This document shows, in pieces, positions 7,957 to 15,764 of a stretch of 35,279 nt of DNA (position 1 is its first letter; the number at the start of each line of letters is the position of its first letter). The stretch covers positions 1-35,279 of the forward strand of contig SVEA01000026.1 in the NCBI GenBank assembly GCA_015057615.1. Direction: 5' to 3'. Below the pieces are notes generated by a model. The model was not told where the DNA came from and ran no database searches. It saw nothing but the letters and a program-made list of their open reading frames with translations. The stretch comes from Lachnospiraceae bacterium (GTDB lineage Bacteria > Bacillota > Clostridia > Lachnospirales > Lachnospiraceae). A program made the position numbers and the translations under genes.

Positions 7957-8072
7957 CCTGTTACAAGTAAAGTTTATTTCATTCGTTTATAGCTCGAATT
8001 TTGACCTGAATCTATAAATAGAGAGACCATGTAAATAGATTCCAGGAAGTGCTGTTTTTTCAAACTTTTACA

Positions 8073-8092
8073 CCTGCCAGCAGGTTTTTTAT
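8073..8092 (+). terminator. Terminator-like hairpin before a small gene
   Basis: ACCTGC-CA-GCAGGT followed by six T. It lies 67 bases upstream of the small gene at 8159 and no plus-strand gene ends before it, so it may be an attenuator or end a short untranslated RNA. Confidence 0.45.
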
Positions 8093-8158
8093 CTGCATAG
8101 AAACCACGAAACCCTAGAGGTACAAAAACGGGATGAGTAAAAAAAGAATATTTTCCCT

Positions 8159-8410
8159 ATGAATGAAGACAATATTTCTGTGGAGGTGATTTCTATAGAT
8201 CCAATAGCTCCTATTCCATCTGTTATACCCGGGCAAATGTATGGTGCTTATGCATTTGCTCCTGGAATCTTTCCAACCAAAGAAGATAGCGACAGTTTCC
8301 TGGATTCTCTGGATTCGGATACCAGAGATTATGTTATAAAACATACCGATGATTTCCGATCCAAAGAAGATATTATGGAATGTGTTCAGCGATTACATGG
8401 AGAAGGCTGA
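8159..8410 (+). CDS. Hypothetical 83-residue protein
   Basis: I do not recognise the family. The frame gives MNEDNISVEVISIDPIAPIP, a glycine/proline stretch around VIPGQMYGAYAFAPGIFP, then an acidic helical tail with DSFLDSLDSDTRDYVIKH and SKEDIMECVQRLHGEG. ATG 8159 lacks a clear ribosome site. A strong GGAGGTGATT sits inside the frame at about 8180, followed after a normal distance by an ATA codon rather than ATG, so the true start may be non-canonical or further in. The tail reads as two helices. It is followed by a very strong hairpin at 8456-8501. Confidence 0.5.
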   Translation: MNEDNISVEVISIDPIAPIPSVIPGQMYGAYAFAPGIFPTKEDSDSFLDSLDSDTRDYVIKHTDDFRSKEDIMECVQRLHGEG

Positions 8411-8455
8411 AATCGTATGATATCTTAACCAAGGAGTTGCTGTGGAACCAAATGT

Positions 8456-8501
8456 GAATGATACAAGAGGGTCTGTCTTGACAGACCCTCTTGTATCATT
8501 C
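8456..8501. terminator. Perfect 22-bp stem hairpin
   Basis: Two 22-base arms (GAATGATACAAGAGGGTCTG + TC and its exact complement) separated by TT. It acts most simply as a terminator for 8159-8410, although the downstream T run is interrupted. Confidence 0.7.
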
Positions 8502-8569
8502 TTGATTCTGATGTCGAATTTTATTATAATAGGTGATGGAAGAATAAAGTTTCGCTCATCGATTTTGAT

Positions 8570-8623
8570 GGTTAAAAGCCAATTTATTAAACGAACTTCA
8601 ATTTGTTAGGAAGGTTTTTAACC
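8570..8623. repeat. Short MITE-like inverted repeat (copy 6)
   Basis: Ends GGTTAAAAGCC and GGTTTTTAACC around AATTTATTAAACGAAC and ATTTGTTAGGAA. It sits 35 bases before the small gene at 8658, inside its leader. Confidence 0.75.
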
Positions 8624-8657
8624 CGATGATTTCATATCATAAGGAGGAGGTTTCGCT

Positions 8658-8888
8658 ATGAGAGTAGAAAAGTTTAAGATGGAACGACAGGGTCTGGTAA
8701 AGGTAAATGATGAGGTTGAGATTACGGAGCGACCGGGACAGACAAGCTATTCCTACATAATTGAGCCCGCAGTTGCCATGTCCGGCTGCATACCTTTAAA
8801 TAATCCGATCAAATCGAAGAAGGGAATTGTAAAAGAGCTTCAGCATACGCATCGTGGTTATTATGTAATTGTGGAGTTCGATGAATAG
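8658..8888 (+). CDS. Hypothetical 76-residue protein
   Basis: The family is not recognised. ATG 8658 follows AAGGAGGAGGTTTCGCT, an excellent ribosome site, so translation is likely. The sequence is mixed beta-like (GLVKVNDEVEITERPGQTSY, IVKELQHTHRGYYVIVEFDE) with no signal peptide or membrane segment. The pattern NDEVEI..GIVKEL..GYYVIVEFDE resembles a small SH3-like barrel, in which successive strands end in a turn; that is inference from the strand pattern only. It stands alone between a short inverted repeat and the MATE gene. From 8889 to 9180 I see no assignable signal. Confidence 0.6.
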   Translation: MRVEKFKMERQGLVKVNDEVEITERPGQTSYSYIIEPAVAMSGCIPLNNPIKSKKGIVKELQHTHRGYYVIVEFDE

Positions 8889-9180
8889 GGGAGGAAACTC
8901 TTTATGTCGATAAATTATCGCGGATTTTCAATCATGTAACAATTGTCTGCTTCCCATTTATAATAATTAAGATGAATATGGTTTGTTTTATAAGAATAAG
9001 TTAAAAAAGTAATAATATTTTGGATGAAAATAAGGATTGCCAAGAGTGATGAAAGATAGTAGAATATTATTCATTGTCCTACTCAAGACGGGTCATTATC
9101 TTGTTTGCTACAGAAGCTTCAAAATCCATTCATCGGAAGGAGTATTCTGAATTCTAAAAATATTATGCTAGGAGACTTAT

Positions 9181-10542
9181 ATGAAAAAGAACCATCAAAA
9201 CATAAATAATATTACAGAAGGTGTAATATGGAAGCAAATCCTTATCTTCTTCTTTCCTCTGCTGCTCGGTAATTTTTTTCAGCAGCTATATAATACAACA
9301 GACGCAGTCGTCGTTGGTCAATTTGTTGGAAAGGAAGCATTGTCGGCAGTAGGGGGAACAACCGGAACGTTGATCAACCTGCTAGTCGGTTTTTTTATTG
9401 GTGTTTCTTCCGGTGCGACCGTAACGATCTCGCAGTATTATGGAGCGAAAAATGACGGGGAAGTGAATAAGGCAGTACATACCTCCATTGCACTGGCTAT
9501 CGTAGCCGGAGCAGCAATTATGCTGATCGGTCTCATCGGTGCACCATTTGCATTAACCTGGATGGGGACACCGGAGGAAATTATACCGGAAGCGTTGATC
9601 TATATCCGCATTTATTTCTGCGGTATGATAGCCAATCTGGTCTATAATATGGGAGCAGGGATCCTGCGCGCAATCGGTGATTCCAGAAGACCATTGTATT
9701 TTTTGATGGCTGGGTGTCTTATTAATATTGTTCTTGATGTTTTGTTTGTTGCAATTTTTCATTGGGGTGTTCTGGGTGTGGCGGTTGCAACGGTTCTTTC
9801 TCAGTTTGGCAGTGCAGCTTTAGTTTGCGTTGTTCTGCTTAGAACCAAAGAAAGTTATCGCCTGAATATAAAGGAAATACGTTTCCATAAGCTGATTTTG
9901 ATGAAGATTATCCAGATCGGTCTACCTGCCGGTTTTCAATCCATGATGTATTCCTTCTCTAATGTGATTATACAATCCAGCGTAAATCGCTTTGGAACGA
10001 ATGTGATAGCTGCGTGGACTGCATACAATAAAATTGACGGTATTTTCTGGATGACAATGAGCTCCTTTGGTATATCGGTAACCACGTTCGTAGGGCAGAA
10101 CTTTGGTGCGGGCAAATATGACAGAGTAAAAAAAGGGATACGGGTATGTTTGATCATGGCAATGTCGGTAGCGATCGGAATGAGCGCTGTGCTATATGCA
10201 GGCGGTTCGGTTGTTTTCTATTTATTTACGCAGGATGCTATGGTTATTGAAAAGGGAATGGAAATCCTGCATTTTCTTGCTCCTACGTTTTTTACCTATG
10301 TATGCGTTGAAATCCTATCCGGTTCCTTAAGAGGAATGGGTGATTCCTTTATTCCAATGATACTGACAAGCCTGGGGATATGCGCGCTTCGTATCGTATG
10401 GGTTTTTACGACATTGCCGATTTGGCCGGATGTAAAGACGATTCTCATGAGCTATCCGATTTCATGGGCGGCAACGTCCGTCCTGTTTATCATATATTTC
10501 TTATGGTATAGAAAAAAGCATATTTATGGATTAAAAAAATAA
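9181..10542 (+). CDS. MATE-family multidrug/sodium exporter
   Basis: The product is 453 residues with about twelve hydrophobic segments in two matching halves, the MATE (MatE) fold of the NorM/DinF type. These inner-membrane proteins export cationic drugs or metabolites in exchange for Na+ or H+. The N-terminal LGNFFQQLYNTTDAVVVGQFVG and GVSSGATVTISQYYGAKN are characteristic, as are the second-half equivalents SFGISVTTFVGQNFGAGKYD and SGSLRGMGDSFIPM. ATG 9181 follows TAGGAGACTTAT. The gene is monocistronic, ending at the terminator at 10561. Substrate cannot be told from sequence. Confidence 0.92.
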   Translation: MKKNHQNINNITEGVIWKQILIFFFPLLLGNFFQQLYNTTDAVVVGQFVGKEALSAVGGTTGTLINLLVGFFIGVSSGATVTISQYYGAKNDGEVNKAVHTSIALAIVAGAAIMLIGLIGAPFALTWMGTPEEIIPEALIYIRIYFCGMIANLVYNMGAGILRAIGDSRRPLYFLMAGCLINIVLDVLFVAIFHWGVLGVAVATVLSQFGSAALVCVVLLRTKESYRLNIKEIRFHKLILMKIIQIGLPAGFQSMMYSFSNVIIQSSVNRFGTNVIAAWTAYNKIDGIFWMTMSSFGISVTTFVGQNFGAGKYDRVKKGIRVCLIMAMSVAIGMSAVLYAGGSVVFYLFTQDAMVIEKGMEILHFLAPTFFTYVCVEILSGSLRGMGDSFIPMILTSLGICALRIVWVFTTLPIWPDVKTILMSYPISWAATSVLFIIYFLWYRKKHIYGLKK

Positions 10543-10560
10543 GATTTTTAATATACTATA

Positions 10561-10595
10561 CCGTGAAGTTGTTATAAAAGCTTCACGGTTTTTTT
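10561..10595 (+). terminator. Terminator of the MATE gene
   Basis: CCGTGAAG / CTTCACGG with a 12-base loop and seven T. Its T run is also the first arm of the next hairpin (10590-10628). Confidence 0.9.
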
Positions 10596-10741
10596 ATCGT
10601 ATAGGAGTGTGTCCTATACGATAAAAAACCTCAATGCGAACATAGTTCGCATTGGGATGACGCACTCGCGCGTAAGGTATTATCTGCCTGCGGCAGAACG
10701 CGCTCGGCACGAGAGTGTGCAAGGCAAACTCGTTGCTACTG
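10590..10741 (+). repeat. Terminator-linked multi-hairpin repeat, copy B
   Basis: Starts with a 17-bp perfect stem (10590-10606 with 10612-10628, loop GTGTG) that uses the T run of the terminator. It continues with GCGAACATAGTTCGC, CTGCCTGCGGCAG, CGCGCTCGGCACG and a GCAAGGCAAAC segment, as in copies A, C and D. Confidence 0.9.
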
Positions 10742-10752
10742 CTATTTTATGT

Positions 10753-10780
10753 TTGACATAAATTACCAATATGTTATAAT
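10753..10780 (+). promoter_or_regulatory. Promoter of the rubrerythrin gene
   Basis: TTGACA (10753-10758), 16 bases, TATAAT (10775-10780), giving a leader of about 170 bases before the rubrerythrin start. Confidence 0.85.
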
Positions 10781-10862
10781 TGGAGATACTAAGATATGAA
10801 GAAGTATGAGGGTGTTTGCATTTCTTACCTTGCTGTAAGAGGGGATGTAATCTTTTGCAGCA

Positions 10863-10955
10863 TTCACAGTGTATGCTGCAACCTCGGAGGTTTGTGTTCG
10901 CGCGGCATCCACAAACTTCATGAACAAATCAAACCGCGCAGAAATGAGGGTGAAT
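10863..10955 (+). repeat. Leader cassette before the rubrerythrin gene
   Basis: Holds GTTTGTG...CCACAAAC, GCGCGG...CCGCGC and the end motif GAAATGAGGGTGAATATG, which contains the ribosome site and start codon. The layout matches the units at 13201-13490, 18432-18660 and 20943-21056. A further hairpin TTGCAGCAT / ATGCTGCAA lies at its 5' edge. Confidence 0.75.
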
Positions 10956-11510
10956 ATGGCAGTAAACAATGCAATGATAGATGATTTTCTACATTCCGCA
11001 TACGGCGGAGAAAGCATGGCGCATATGCGATATCTCATGTGGGGCAGTATGGCGGAAAAGGAAGGCTTCAAAAATATTGCAAAGCTCTTTGAGGCAATCT
11101 CCTACGCAGAACGGGTGCATGCGAACAACCATTTTAAAGAAATCGGAGGCAATGCTGACGATCACACCGTTACAGCAGGCGCTGTATTTGGTACGGCGAA
11201 AACGGCTGAGAATTTGCAGGGAGCAATTAATGGTGAGCTTCATGAGGTTGAACAGATGTATCCGGTTTATTTGAACACAGCGCAGCTACAGGGAGAAAAG
11301 GGAGCAGAAAAATCCTTCCATTATGCACTGGAAGCGGAGAAAATCCATGTGGATTTATTTCAAAAAGCGCAGAAGGCAGCAAAAGAAGGTAATGACATGG
11401 ACTTGAAAGCGGTATATATCTGCCCGATCTGCGGTCATACAGTTCTGGATGAGGCTCCTGATCGATGTCCGGTATGCGGCGCAAAGAAAGAATTGTATAA
11501 GAAATTTTAA
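10956..11510 (+). CDS. Rubrerythrin
   Basis: The product is 184 residues. The start ATG 10956 is chosen from GAGGGTGAAT just upstream and because MAVNNAMIDDFLHSAYGGES matches family starts. A ferritin-like di-iron domain is seen with E19 (YGGESMAHMRY), E52-x-x-H55 (YAERVHANNH), ENLQGAINGELHEVE and HYALEAEKIH, followed by a rubredoxin domain with C156/C159 (CPIC) and C171/C174 (CPVC). Rubrerythrins reduce hydrogen peroxide in the cytoplasm of anaerobes. It has its own promoter (10753) and a leader cassette, and ends at a terminator at 11587, so it forms a single-gene unit. The leader could contribute post-transcriptional control; that is inference. Confidence 0.93.
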   Translation: MAVNNAMIDDFLHSAYGGESMAHMRYLMWGSMAEKEGFKNIAKLFEAISYAERVHANNHFKEIGGNADDHTVTAGAVFGTAKTAENLQGAINGELHEVEQMYPVYLNTAQLQGEKGAEKSFHYALEAEKIHVDLFQKAQKAAKEGNDMDLKAVYICPICGHTVLDEAPDRCPVCGAKKELYKKF

Positions 11511-11586
11511 GTCAAGTAACGGCCACTTCTGGTGGTGCATGAAAAAGAAAGTAAAGGATACCTTTTTGACAGAAAATTAAAATAAT

Positions 11587-11629
11587 AAAGCGATTCGATT
11601 TGCAGCAATGCGGAGCGGATCGCTTTTTT
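11587..11629 (+). terminator. Terminator of the rubrerythrin gene
   Basis: AAAGCGAT / ATCGCTTTTTT with a 24-base loop region. The T run again forms the first arm of the following repeat. Confidence 0.85.
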
Positions 11630-11779
11630 ATTGAATAGGAGTGTGTCCTATTCAATAAAAAATGCTCCATGCGAACATAGTTCGCATTAGGATGACGCAC
11701 TTGCACGTATTGTATTTTGCCTGCGATGCTGGCCGCGCTCGGCGCTAGAGTTTGCCAAGGCAAACTTATTGTTACGCTT
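11624..11779 (+). repeat. Terminator-linked multi-hairpin repeat, copy C
   Basis: A 17-bp perfect stem (11624-11640 with 11646-11662, loop GTGTG) is followed by GCGAACATAGTTCGC, a diverged CTGCGATGCTGGC segment, CGCGCTCGGCGCT and GAGTTTGCCAAGGCAAACT. The stem differs from copy B at two base pairs, both compensated. From 11780 to the L25 gene at 12196 I see AT-rich sequence with one promoter. Confidence 0.9.
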
Positions 11780-11974
11780 GCCATAAGTAACCATTTTATA
11801 TGCGTTTTAATTCGATATGCCTTCCTTTGTATTTATAATTGTTTAAAATTTTTGATTGCGTAAAGAAATAATCATTCAATTTATAGAATTAAATGATAAC
11901 ATTATTGTTGGCTAAAAAATAAATATGAAATATACTTTTCTAAAAAAGAAATGAAAGAAAACAATTCGGTAAAC

Positions 11975-12002
11975 TTGACTTTTTTTATTTATTATATATA
12001 AT
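11975..12002 (+). promoter_or_regulatory. Probable promoter of the L25 gene
   Basis: TTGACT (11975-11980), 16 bases, TATAAT (11997-12002). The leader would be about 185 bases long. Confidence 0.6.
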
Positions 12003-12195
12003 GAAAGGTAAGGTTTGCTGAAAATTATTTTTGAAGAAATATATTGTATGATAAATTTCTGACAAATACGTTTTATTTTCACTTTATAAAGATGATATAA
12101 AATTATCGGGTGAAAATAAGGAAAGAATTTTAAATTCTTTCACTCATAGAGTTTATGAGGTTAATTATGAAATATAATCAAGGAGGCTATATTGT

Positions 12196-12813
12196 ATGGC
12201 AGAGACAGCAAAATTAGATATTAACATTAGACCAGATGTAAGTAAGGTGGAAAGAAAGAGATTAAGAAGAGAAGGCTATTTGCTTGGTAACATATCCAGA
12301 AAAGGCATGGACTCCGTAGCAATTGCAGTGAAATTGGAGGAATTCCATAGAGCGTTAAAGAACTACGGCAGGAACGCGGTATTTACACTGTCTGGTGATG
12401 ATAATACAAATTATAATGTAATGGTGAAGGATGTTGTTGTAACACCGCCGGCTTATGATTTTATCCATGTTGATTTTCACGAAGTATCCCTTACGGAGAC
12501 GGTTAAAGCCGATGTTGCCATTCGGTTTGTCGGAGCGGAATTTGTTGAAGCAAAGCGCTTAATTATAAACCGATTAATGGATGTTATTCCAGTTAAAGGA
12601 TTACCGCAGGACATTCCGGATGATATAACGATTGAAGTGACAAAAATGGAACTAGGCGATAGTGTTTCCATCGCTGATGTTAAATTCCCAGAGGGAATTA
12701 CGCCGGATATCGAAACGGATCAAATGGTGCTTACCATAAATGAAGCCAAAACTCAGGCAGAAGAAACCAAATCTGAAACAGTAGAAACCGAATCTGAAAC
12801 AGAAACTGTTTAA
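12196..12813 (+). CDS. rplY: Ribosomal protein bL25, Ctc type
   Basis: The product is 205 residues, the long Ctc/TL5 form with an N-terminal L25 domain (about 1-95) and a C-terminal beta domain (about 95-190). It binds 5S rRNA in the large ribosomal subunit. Seen: NIRPDVSKVERKRLRREGYL, GRNAVFTLSGDD, DVVVTPPAYDFIHVDFHEVS and VKGLPQDIPDDITIEV. The tail from about 190 is low-complexity, acidic and T/E-rich (KSETVETESETETV), common for this family. ATG 12196 follows CAAGGAGGCTATATTGT. It has its own promoter and terminator. In Bacillus the homologue is a general stress protein; regulation here is not visible. Confidence 0.93.
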   Translation: MAETAKLDINIRPDVSKVERKRLRREGYLLGNISRKGMDSVAIAVKLEEFHRALKNYGRNAVFTLSGDDNTNYNVMVKDVVVTPPAYDFIHVDFHEVSLTETVKADVAIRFVGAEFVEAKRLIINRLMDVIPVKGLPQDIPDDITIEVTKMELGDSVSIADVKFPEGITPDIETDQMVLTINEAKTQAEETKSETVETESETETV

Positions 12814-12843
12814 TATTTTAAATTAATATTACTTTATAGGATA

Positions 12844-12897
12844 AACCGCTAAAAAGGTGAATGTGATAATTTTACATTGCGTTTTTAGCGGTTTTTT
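12844..12897 (+). terminator. Terminator of the L25 gene
   Basis: AACCGCTAAAAA / TTTTTAGCGGTTTTTT, a 12-bp stem with a loop of about 26 bases. Confidence 0.88.
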
Positions 12898-13048
12898 GCA
12901 TGATTATATGCTTTCTTGTTCAAACGGAACGAAACAAAAGAGGTATCTTTTGATTGCTTTTTCTGATTGGTAATAGTAAACAGAGTTTTGAAAAATCAAG
13001 CCCTAAAAATTTGTGCAAAGCACACAATAAAATTAGTGACATTTTGTA

Positions 13049-13077
13049 TTGACATTATCCATAAATAGGAATACACT
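13049..13077 (+). promoter_or_regulatory. Promoter of the ATP-grasp/aminomutase operon
   Basis: TTGACA (13049-13054), 17 bases, TACACT (13072-13077). It produces a leader of roughly 400 nt before the first start codon at 13491. Confidence 0.8.
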
Positions 13078-13095
13078 CTTGGCGTCATTTGTAGA

Positions 13096-13490
13096 AAATG
13101 ACCTTCAAATAACAGAGGAAAAGAAAAACCACTTTTCCTCCGAAAGAACCTGCAAAACAGTTTCTTTCGTGGATTTTCTGCTACCTTTGGCAGCAGAAAT
13201 GAGGTTAGCGTGAAGAAAAATCATCTTCACGCAGTGAGTTTGTGTCTAAAAGATATCCACAAACTACATGATGCGCATAATACTGCGCAGAAATGAGGTT
13301 AGCGTGAAGGAAAAACATCTTCACGCAGAAGTTTGTGTCTAAAAGATATCCACAAACTACATGATGCGCATAATACTGCGCAGAAACGAGGTTAGCGTGA
13401 AGGAAAAACATCTTCACGCAGAAGTTTGTGTCTGAAAGATATCCACAAACTACATGATGCGCATAATACTGCGCAGAAACGAGGTATGAA
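13096..13490 (+). repeat. Tandem leader-cassette array
   Basis: One unit of a second type (13113-13208: GAGGAAAAG / CTTTTCCTC, CGAAAGAA / TTCTTTCG, CTGC / GCAG, then GAAATGAGGTTAGCGTG) is followed by near-identical units with GAGGTTAGCG starting at 13201, 13295 and 13388 and a final GAGGTATG at 13481: periods 94, 93 and 93. Each unit has hairpins GCGTGAAG / CTTCACGC, AGTTTGTG / CACAAACT and TGCGCA / TGCGCA, then a GAGG ribosome-like site and GTG. Only the last site is followed by the real ATG. A small hairpin GTCATTT / AAATGAC precedes the array. Confidence 0.9.
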
Positions 13491-14558
13491 ATGGACGAAA
13501 AAGAAATGAGTGAACCTCCCCAATTGCTTCATGTAGGAATAACCTATAATTTAAAGAAAAGCAATCAGGATGAGGAATGGGATCGCCAATCTACCGGCTT
13601 AGAGCCCGCCGCCGTGGATAATGAGGCAGAGTATGATGATATTACAACAATTATGGCTATTAAGGAGGCTTTGGAGGGCAAGAACTGTCAGGTAACCTTA
13701 CTAGAAGTGGATAAAGAGCTGCCGGTGAAGCTGGTGGAGGATAAGCCCGATATTATCTTCAACATAGCGGAAGGAATTCACGGAAGAGGCCGTGAAGCGC
13801 AAGTACCTGCTTTGCTTAATTTCTATAAGATTCCCTATACAGGATCGGATGAAACAACCTTGTGCATTGCGCTGGATAAGGCATTGACAAAACGAATCCT
13901 TTCCACGTATCGCATTAAAACACCGAAGGATCGGATTATCACCAAGGAGCAGAATCAATTGACCGGAAAATTTCATTTCCCCGCAATTGTTAAGCCCAAT
14001 GCGGAAGGATCCAGTAAGGGAATATCCGATGTTGCAATCGTTACGAACCGGAGAGAATTGCAGGAACTGGTATTAAAGGACATAAGCCTATACAAACAGG
14101 ACATGTTAGTTGAGGAATACATCAGTGGTCGTGAATTTACCGTGGGTATTTTCGGTAACGGCAAGGATATTCATGTATTTCCTCCGATGGAAATAGGTTA
14201 CATAAATCAAGATAATCAATATAATATTTATAGCTATAATGTTAAACAAAATTATAAAGAATTTATTCGGTATGAATGTCCGGCGGATATTAGTAAAGAT
14301 ATAGAAACCGAAATGATAAATACAGCAAAAAAAATTTATGAAGTTTTATCCTGTAAGGATTTTGCAAGAATTGATTTTCGCCTTTCCCCGGAAGGAGAGC
14401 TGTATTTTATAGAGATTAATCCTTTACCCGGATTGGCACCGGGTTATAGTGACTTTCCAATGATAGCGGAATTTAACGGAATGGACTATAACTCTTTGGT
14501 TTGGAATGTGCTGAAAAGTGCCCTGAAAAGATACGGTATGAAATCTTACATAGATTAG
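13491..14558 (+). CDS. Ddl-like ATP-grasp ligase, substrate unknown
   Basis: The product is 355 residues with a D-Ala-D-Ala ligase-type ATP-grasp fold: KPNAEGSSKG near residue 167, VEEYISGREFTVGIF near 205, ARIDFRLSPEG near 291, and metal-binding EINPLPGLAPGYSDFP near 308. The N-terminal part differs from true Ddl. The Glu-containing AGGxSSExEVS loop is absent (here ITYNLKKSNQDEEWD), and HGxxGEDG is replaced by GIHGRGREAQ. So it probably joins an amino or amino-acid substrate other than D-Ala, forming an amide with ATP. It heads an operon with a lysine-type 2,3-aminomutase 20 bases downstream, which suggests beta-lysine as a substrate; this is inference. ATG 13491 follows CGAGGTATGAA. A genuine ddl is present at 6549. 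Confidence 0.8.
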   Translation: MDEKEMSEPPQLLHVGITYNLKKSNQDEEWDRQSTGLEPAAVDNEAEYDDITTIMAIKEALEGKNCQVTLLEVDKELPVKLVEDKPDIIFNIAEGIHGRGREAQVPALLNFYKIPYTGSDETTLCIALDKALTKRILSTYRIKTPKDRIITKEQNQLTGKFHFPAIVKPNAEGSSKGISDVAIVTNRRELQELVLKDISLYKQDMLVEEYISGREFTVGIFGNGKDIHVFPPMEIGYINQDNQYNIYSYNVKQNYKEFIRYECPADISKDIETEMINTAKKIYEVLSCKDFARIDFRLSPEGELYFIEINPLPGLAPGYSDFPMIAEFNGMDYNSLVWNVLKSALKRYGMKSYID

Positions 14559-14578
14559 GATTTAGGGGGATAATGAAA

Positions 14579-15694
14579 ATGGAAGATAGTATAGAAACAT
14601 CTCAAGAAACGGAGCCTCACAGCGCCGAATGGCAGGATTGGAAATGGCAGTTTAAAAATAGAATTACAACGGTAGAGCAGTTGGAAAAGGTAATTCACTT
14701 AAGTGAGAAAGAGAAACAGAATATATCCTTTTGTTTAAATAATTTTCGAATGGCAATCACACCTTATTATGCATCCTTAATGGATCCGGTGGATCCAGCA
14801 TGCCCCATCCGGATGCAGGCGGTACCGACGATAAATGAAATGCAGGTACTTCCCTATGAACTGGCGGATCCCTTAGATGAAGAGCGGGACAGCCCGGTGA
14901 AAAACATTGTGCACCGTTACCCGGACCGGGTATTGTTTTTAGTAACCCATATGTGCTCCATGTACTGCCGGCATTGCACCAGAAGACGGACTGTGGGGGA
15001 GGAAGATTTTGCAATCAGCGAGGAAGAGATCGATGCGGCGGTGGATTATATAGCAAAGAACGAGGCAATACGGGATGTGCTTATATCCGGCGGGGATCCG
15101 CTTACGCTGGGTGATGAAAAGCTGGAGAAAATAATCGCAAAGCTCCGAAAGATCGACCATGTGGAGATCATTCGGATCGGAACCAGAGTACCCGTTGTTC
15201 TGCCCATGCGTATTACACCTAAGCTTCTGGCAATGCTGAAAAAATACCAGCCCATTTGGATTAATACGCATTTTAATCATCCAAAGGAAATTACCCCAGC
15301 TTCCATCAAAGCCTGTACTGATATCGTAGATGCCGGTATTCCGCTGGGAAACCAAAGCGTTCTTCTACGGGGAATCAATGATAATACGGAGACGATGAAG
15401 GAACTCCTCTTAAAGTTGGTAAAAATGCGTGTCCGACCGTATTACCTTTACCAATGTGATTTAAGCCAGGGACTTGGACACTTCCGTACCGAGGTCGAAA
15501 AAGGGATTGAAATTATGAAAAATCTGACCGGTAATATTTCAGGATATGCCGTTCCGAAATTTGTGATTGATTCCCCTCATGGCGGTGGGAAGATACCGAT
15601 AAATCCGGAGTATGTTATTTCTGCTGATGATGGCGAAATTATTATGAGAAATTACGAAGGAAAGATCTATACCTATCCACATATTAAGATTTGA
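14579..15694 (+). CDS. kamA: Lysine 2,3-aminomutase-type radical SAM enzyme
   Basis: The product is 371 residues. ATG 14579 is preferred over 14573 because AGGGGGA then lies at the normal 8-base distance. The radical SAM cluster motif is C126-SMY-C130-RH-C133. PLP would bind K338 in HGGGKIP. D294 (QCDLSQG) and D331 (VIDSPHGG) correspond to the clostridial KAM residues that hold the lysine side-chain amine; the glutamate enzyme has Lys and Asn there. So L-lysine to L-beta-lysine is the likely reaction. No beta-lysine mutase or 3,5-diaminohexanoate genes follow, so this is not the lysine fermentation cluster. It is the second gene after the ATP-grasp ligase and ends at a terminator at 15711. 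Confidence 0.88.
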   Translation: MEDSIETSQETEPHSAEWQDWKWQFKNRITTVEQLEKVIHLSEKEKQNISFCLNNFRMAITPYYASLMDPVDPACPIRMQAVPTINEMQVLPYELADPLDEERDSPVKNIVHRYPDRVLFLVTHMCSMYCRHCTRRRTVGEEDFAISEEEIDAAVDYIAKNEAIRDVLISGGDPLTLGDEKLEKIIAKLRKIDHVEIIRIGTRVPVVLPMRITPKLLAMLKKYQPIWINTHFNHPKEITPASIKACTDIVDAGIPLGNQSVLLRGINDNTETMKELLLKLVKMRVRPYYLYQCDLSQGLGHFRTEVEKGIEIMKNLTGNISGYAVPKFVIDSPHGGGKIPINPEYVISADDGEIIMRNYEGKIYTYPHIKI

Positions 15695-15710
15695 ATATAG
15701 CAAAAAAGCC

Positions 15711-15764
15711 AGGAGCTGTTTTTTTGCAGACGGGATTCGTCAGCAGAGAAGCAGCTCCTTTTTT
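15711..15764 (+). terminator. Terminator of the aminomutase operon
   Basis: AGGAGCTG / CAGCTCCTTTTTT with a loop of about 33 bases. The T run continues into the next repeat. Confidence 0.8.

Noticed and set aside
8442..8612. GTG frame behind AAGGAG after the small gene at 8159
   Set aside because: It runs through the perfect hairpin and into the short inverted repeat, and the product has no protein-like pattern.
10869..10955. Longer rubrerythrin start
   Set aside because: The extra 29 residues are the translated leader cassette. The family begins at MAVNNAMIDDFLH, behind a good ribosome site.
13201..13490. CRISPR array
   Set aside because: Units of 93-94 bp are almost identical throughout. 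There are no short repeats with unique spacers and no cas genes.
14501..14578. Longer aminomutase start overlapping the ATP-grasp gene
   Set aside because: No ribosome site there; AGGGGGA places the start at 14579, with 14573 as second choice.
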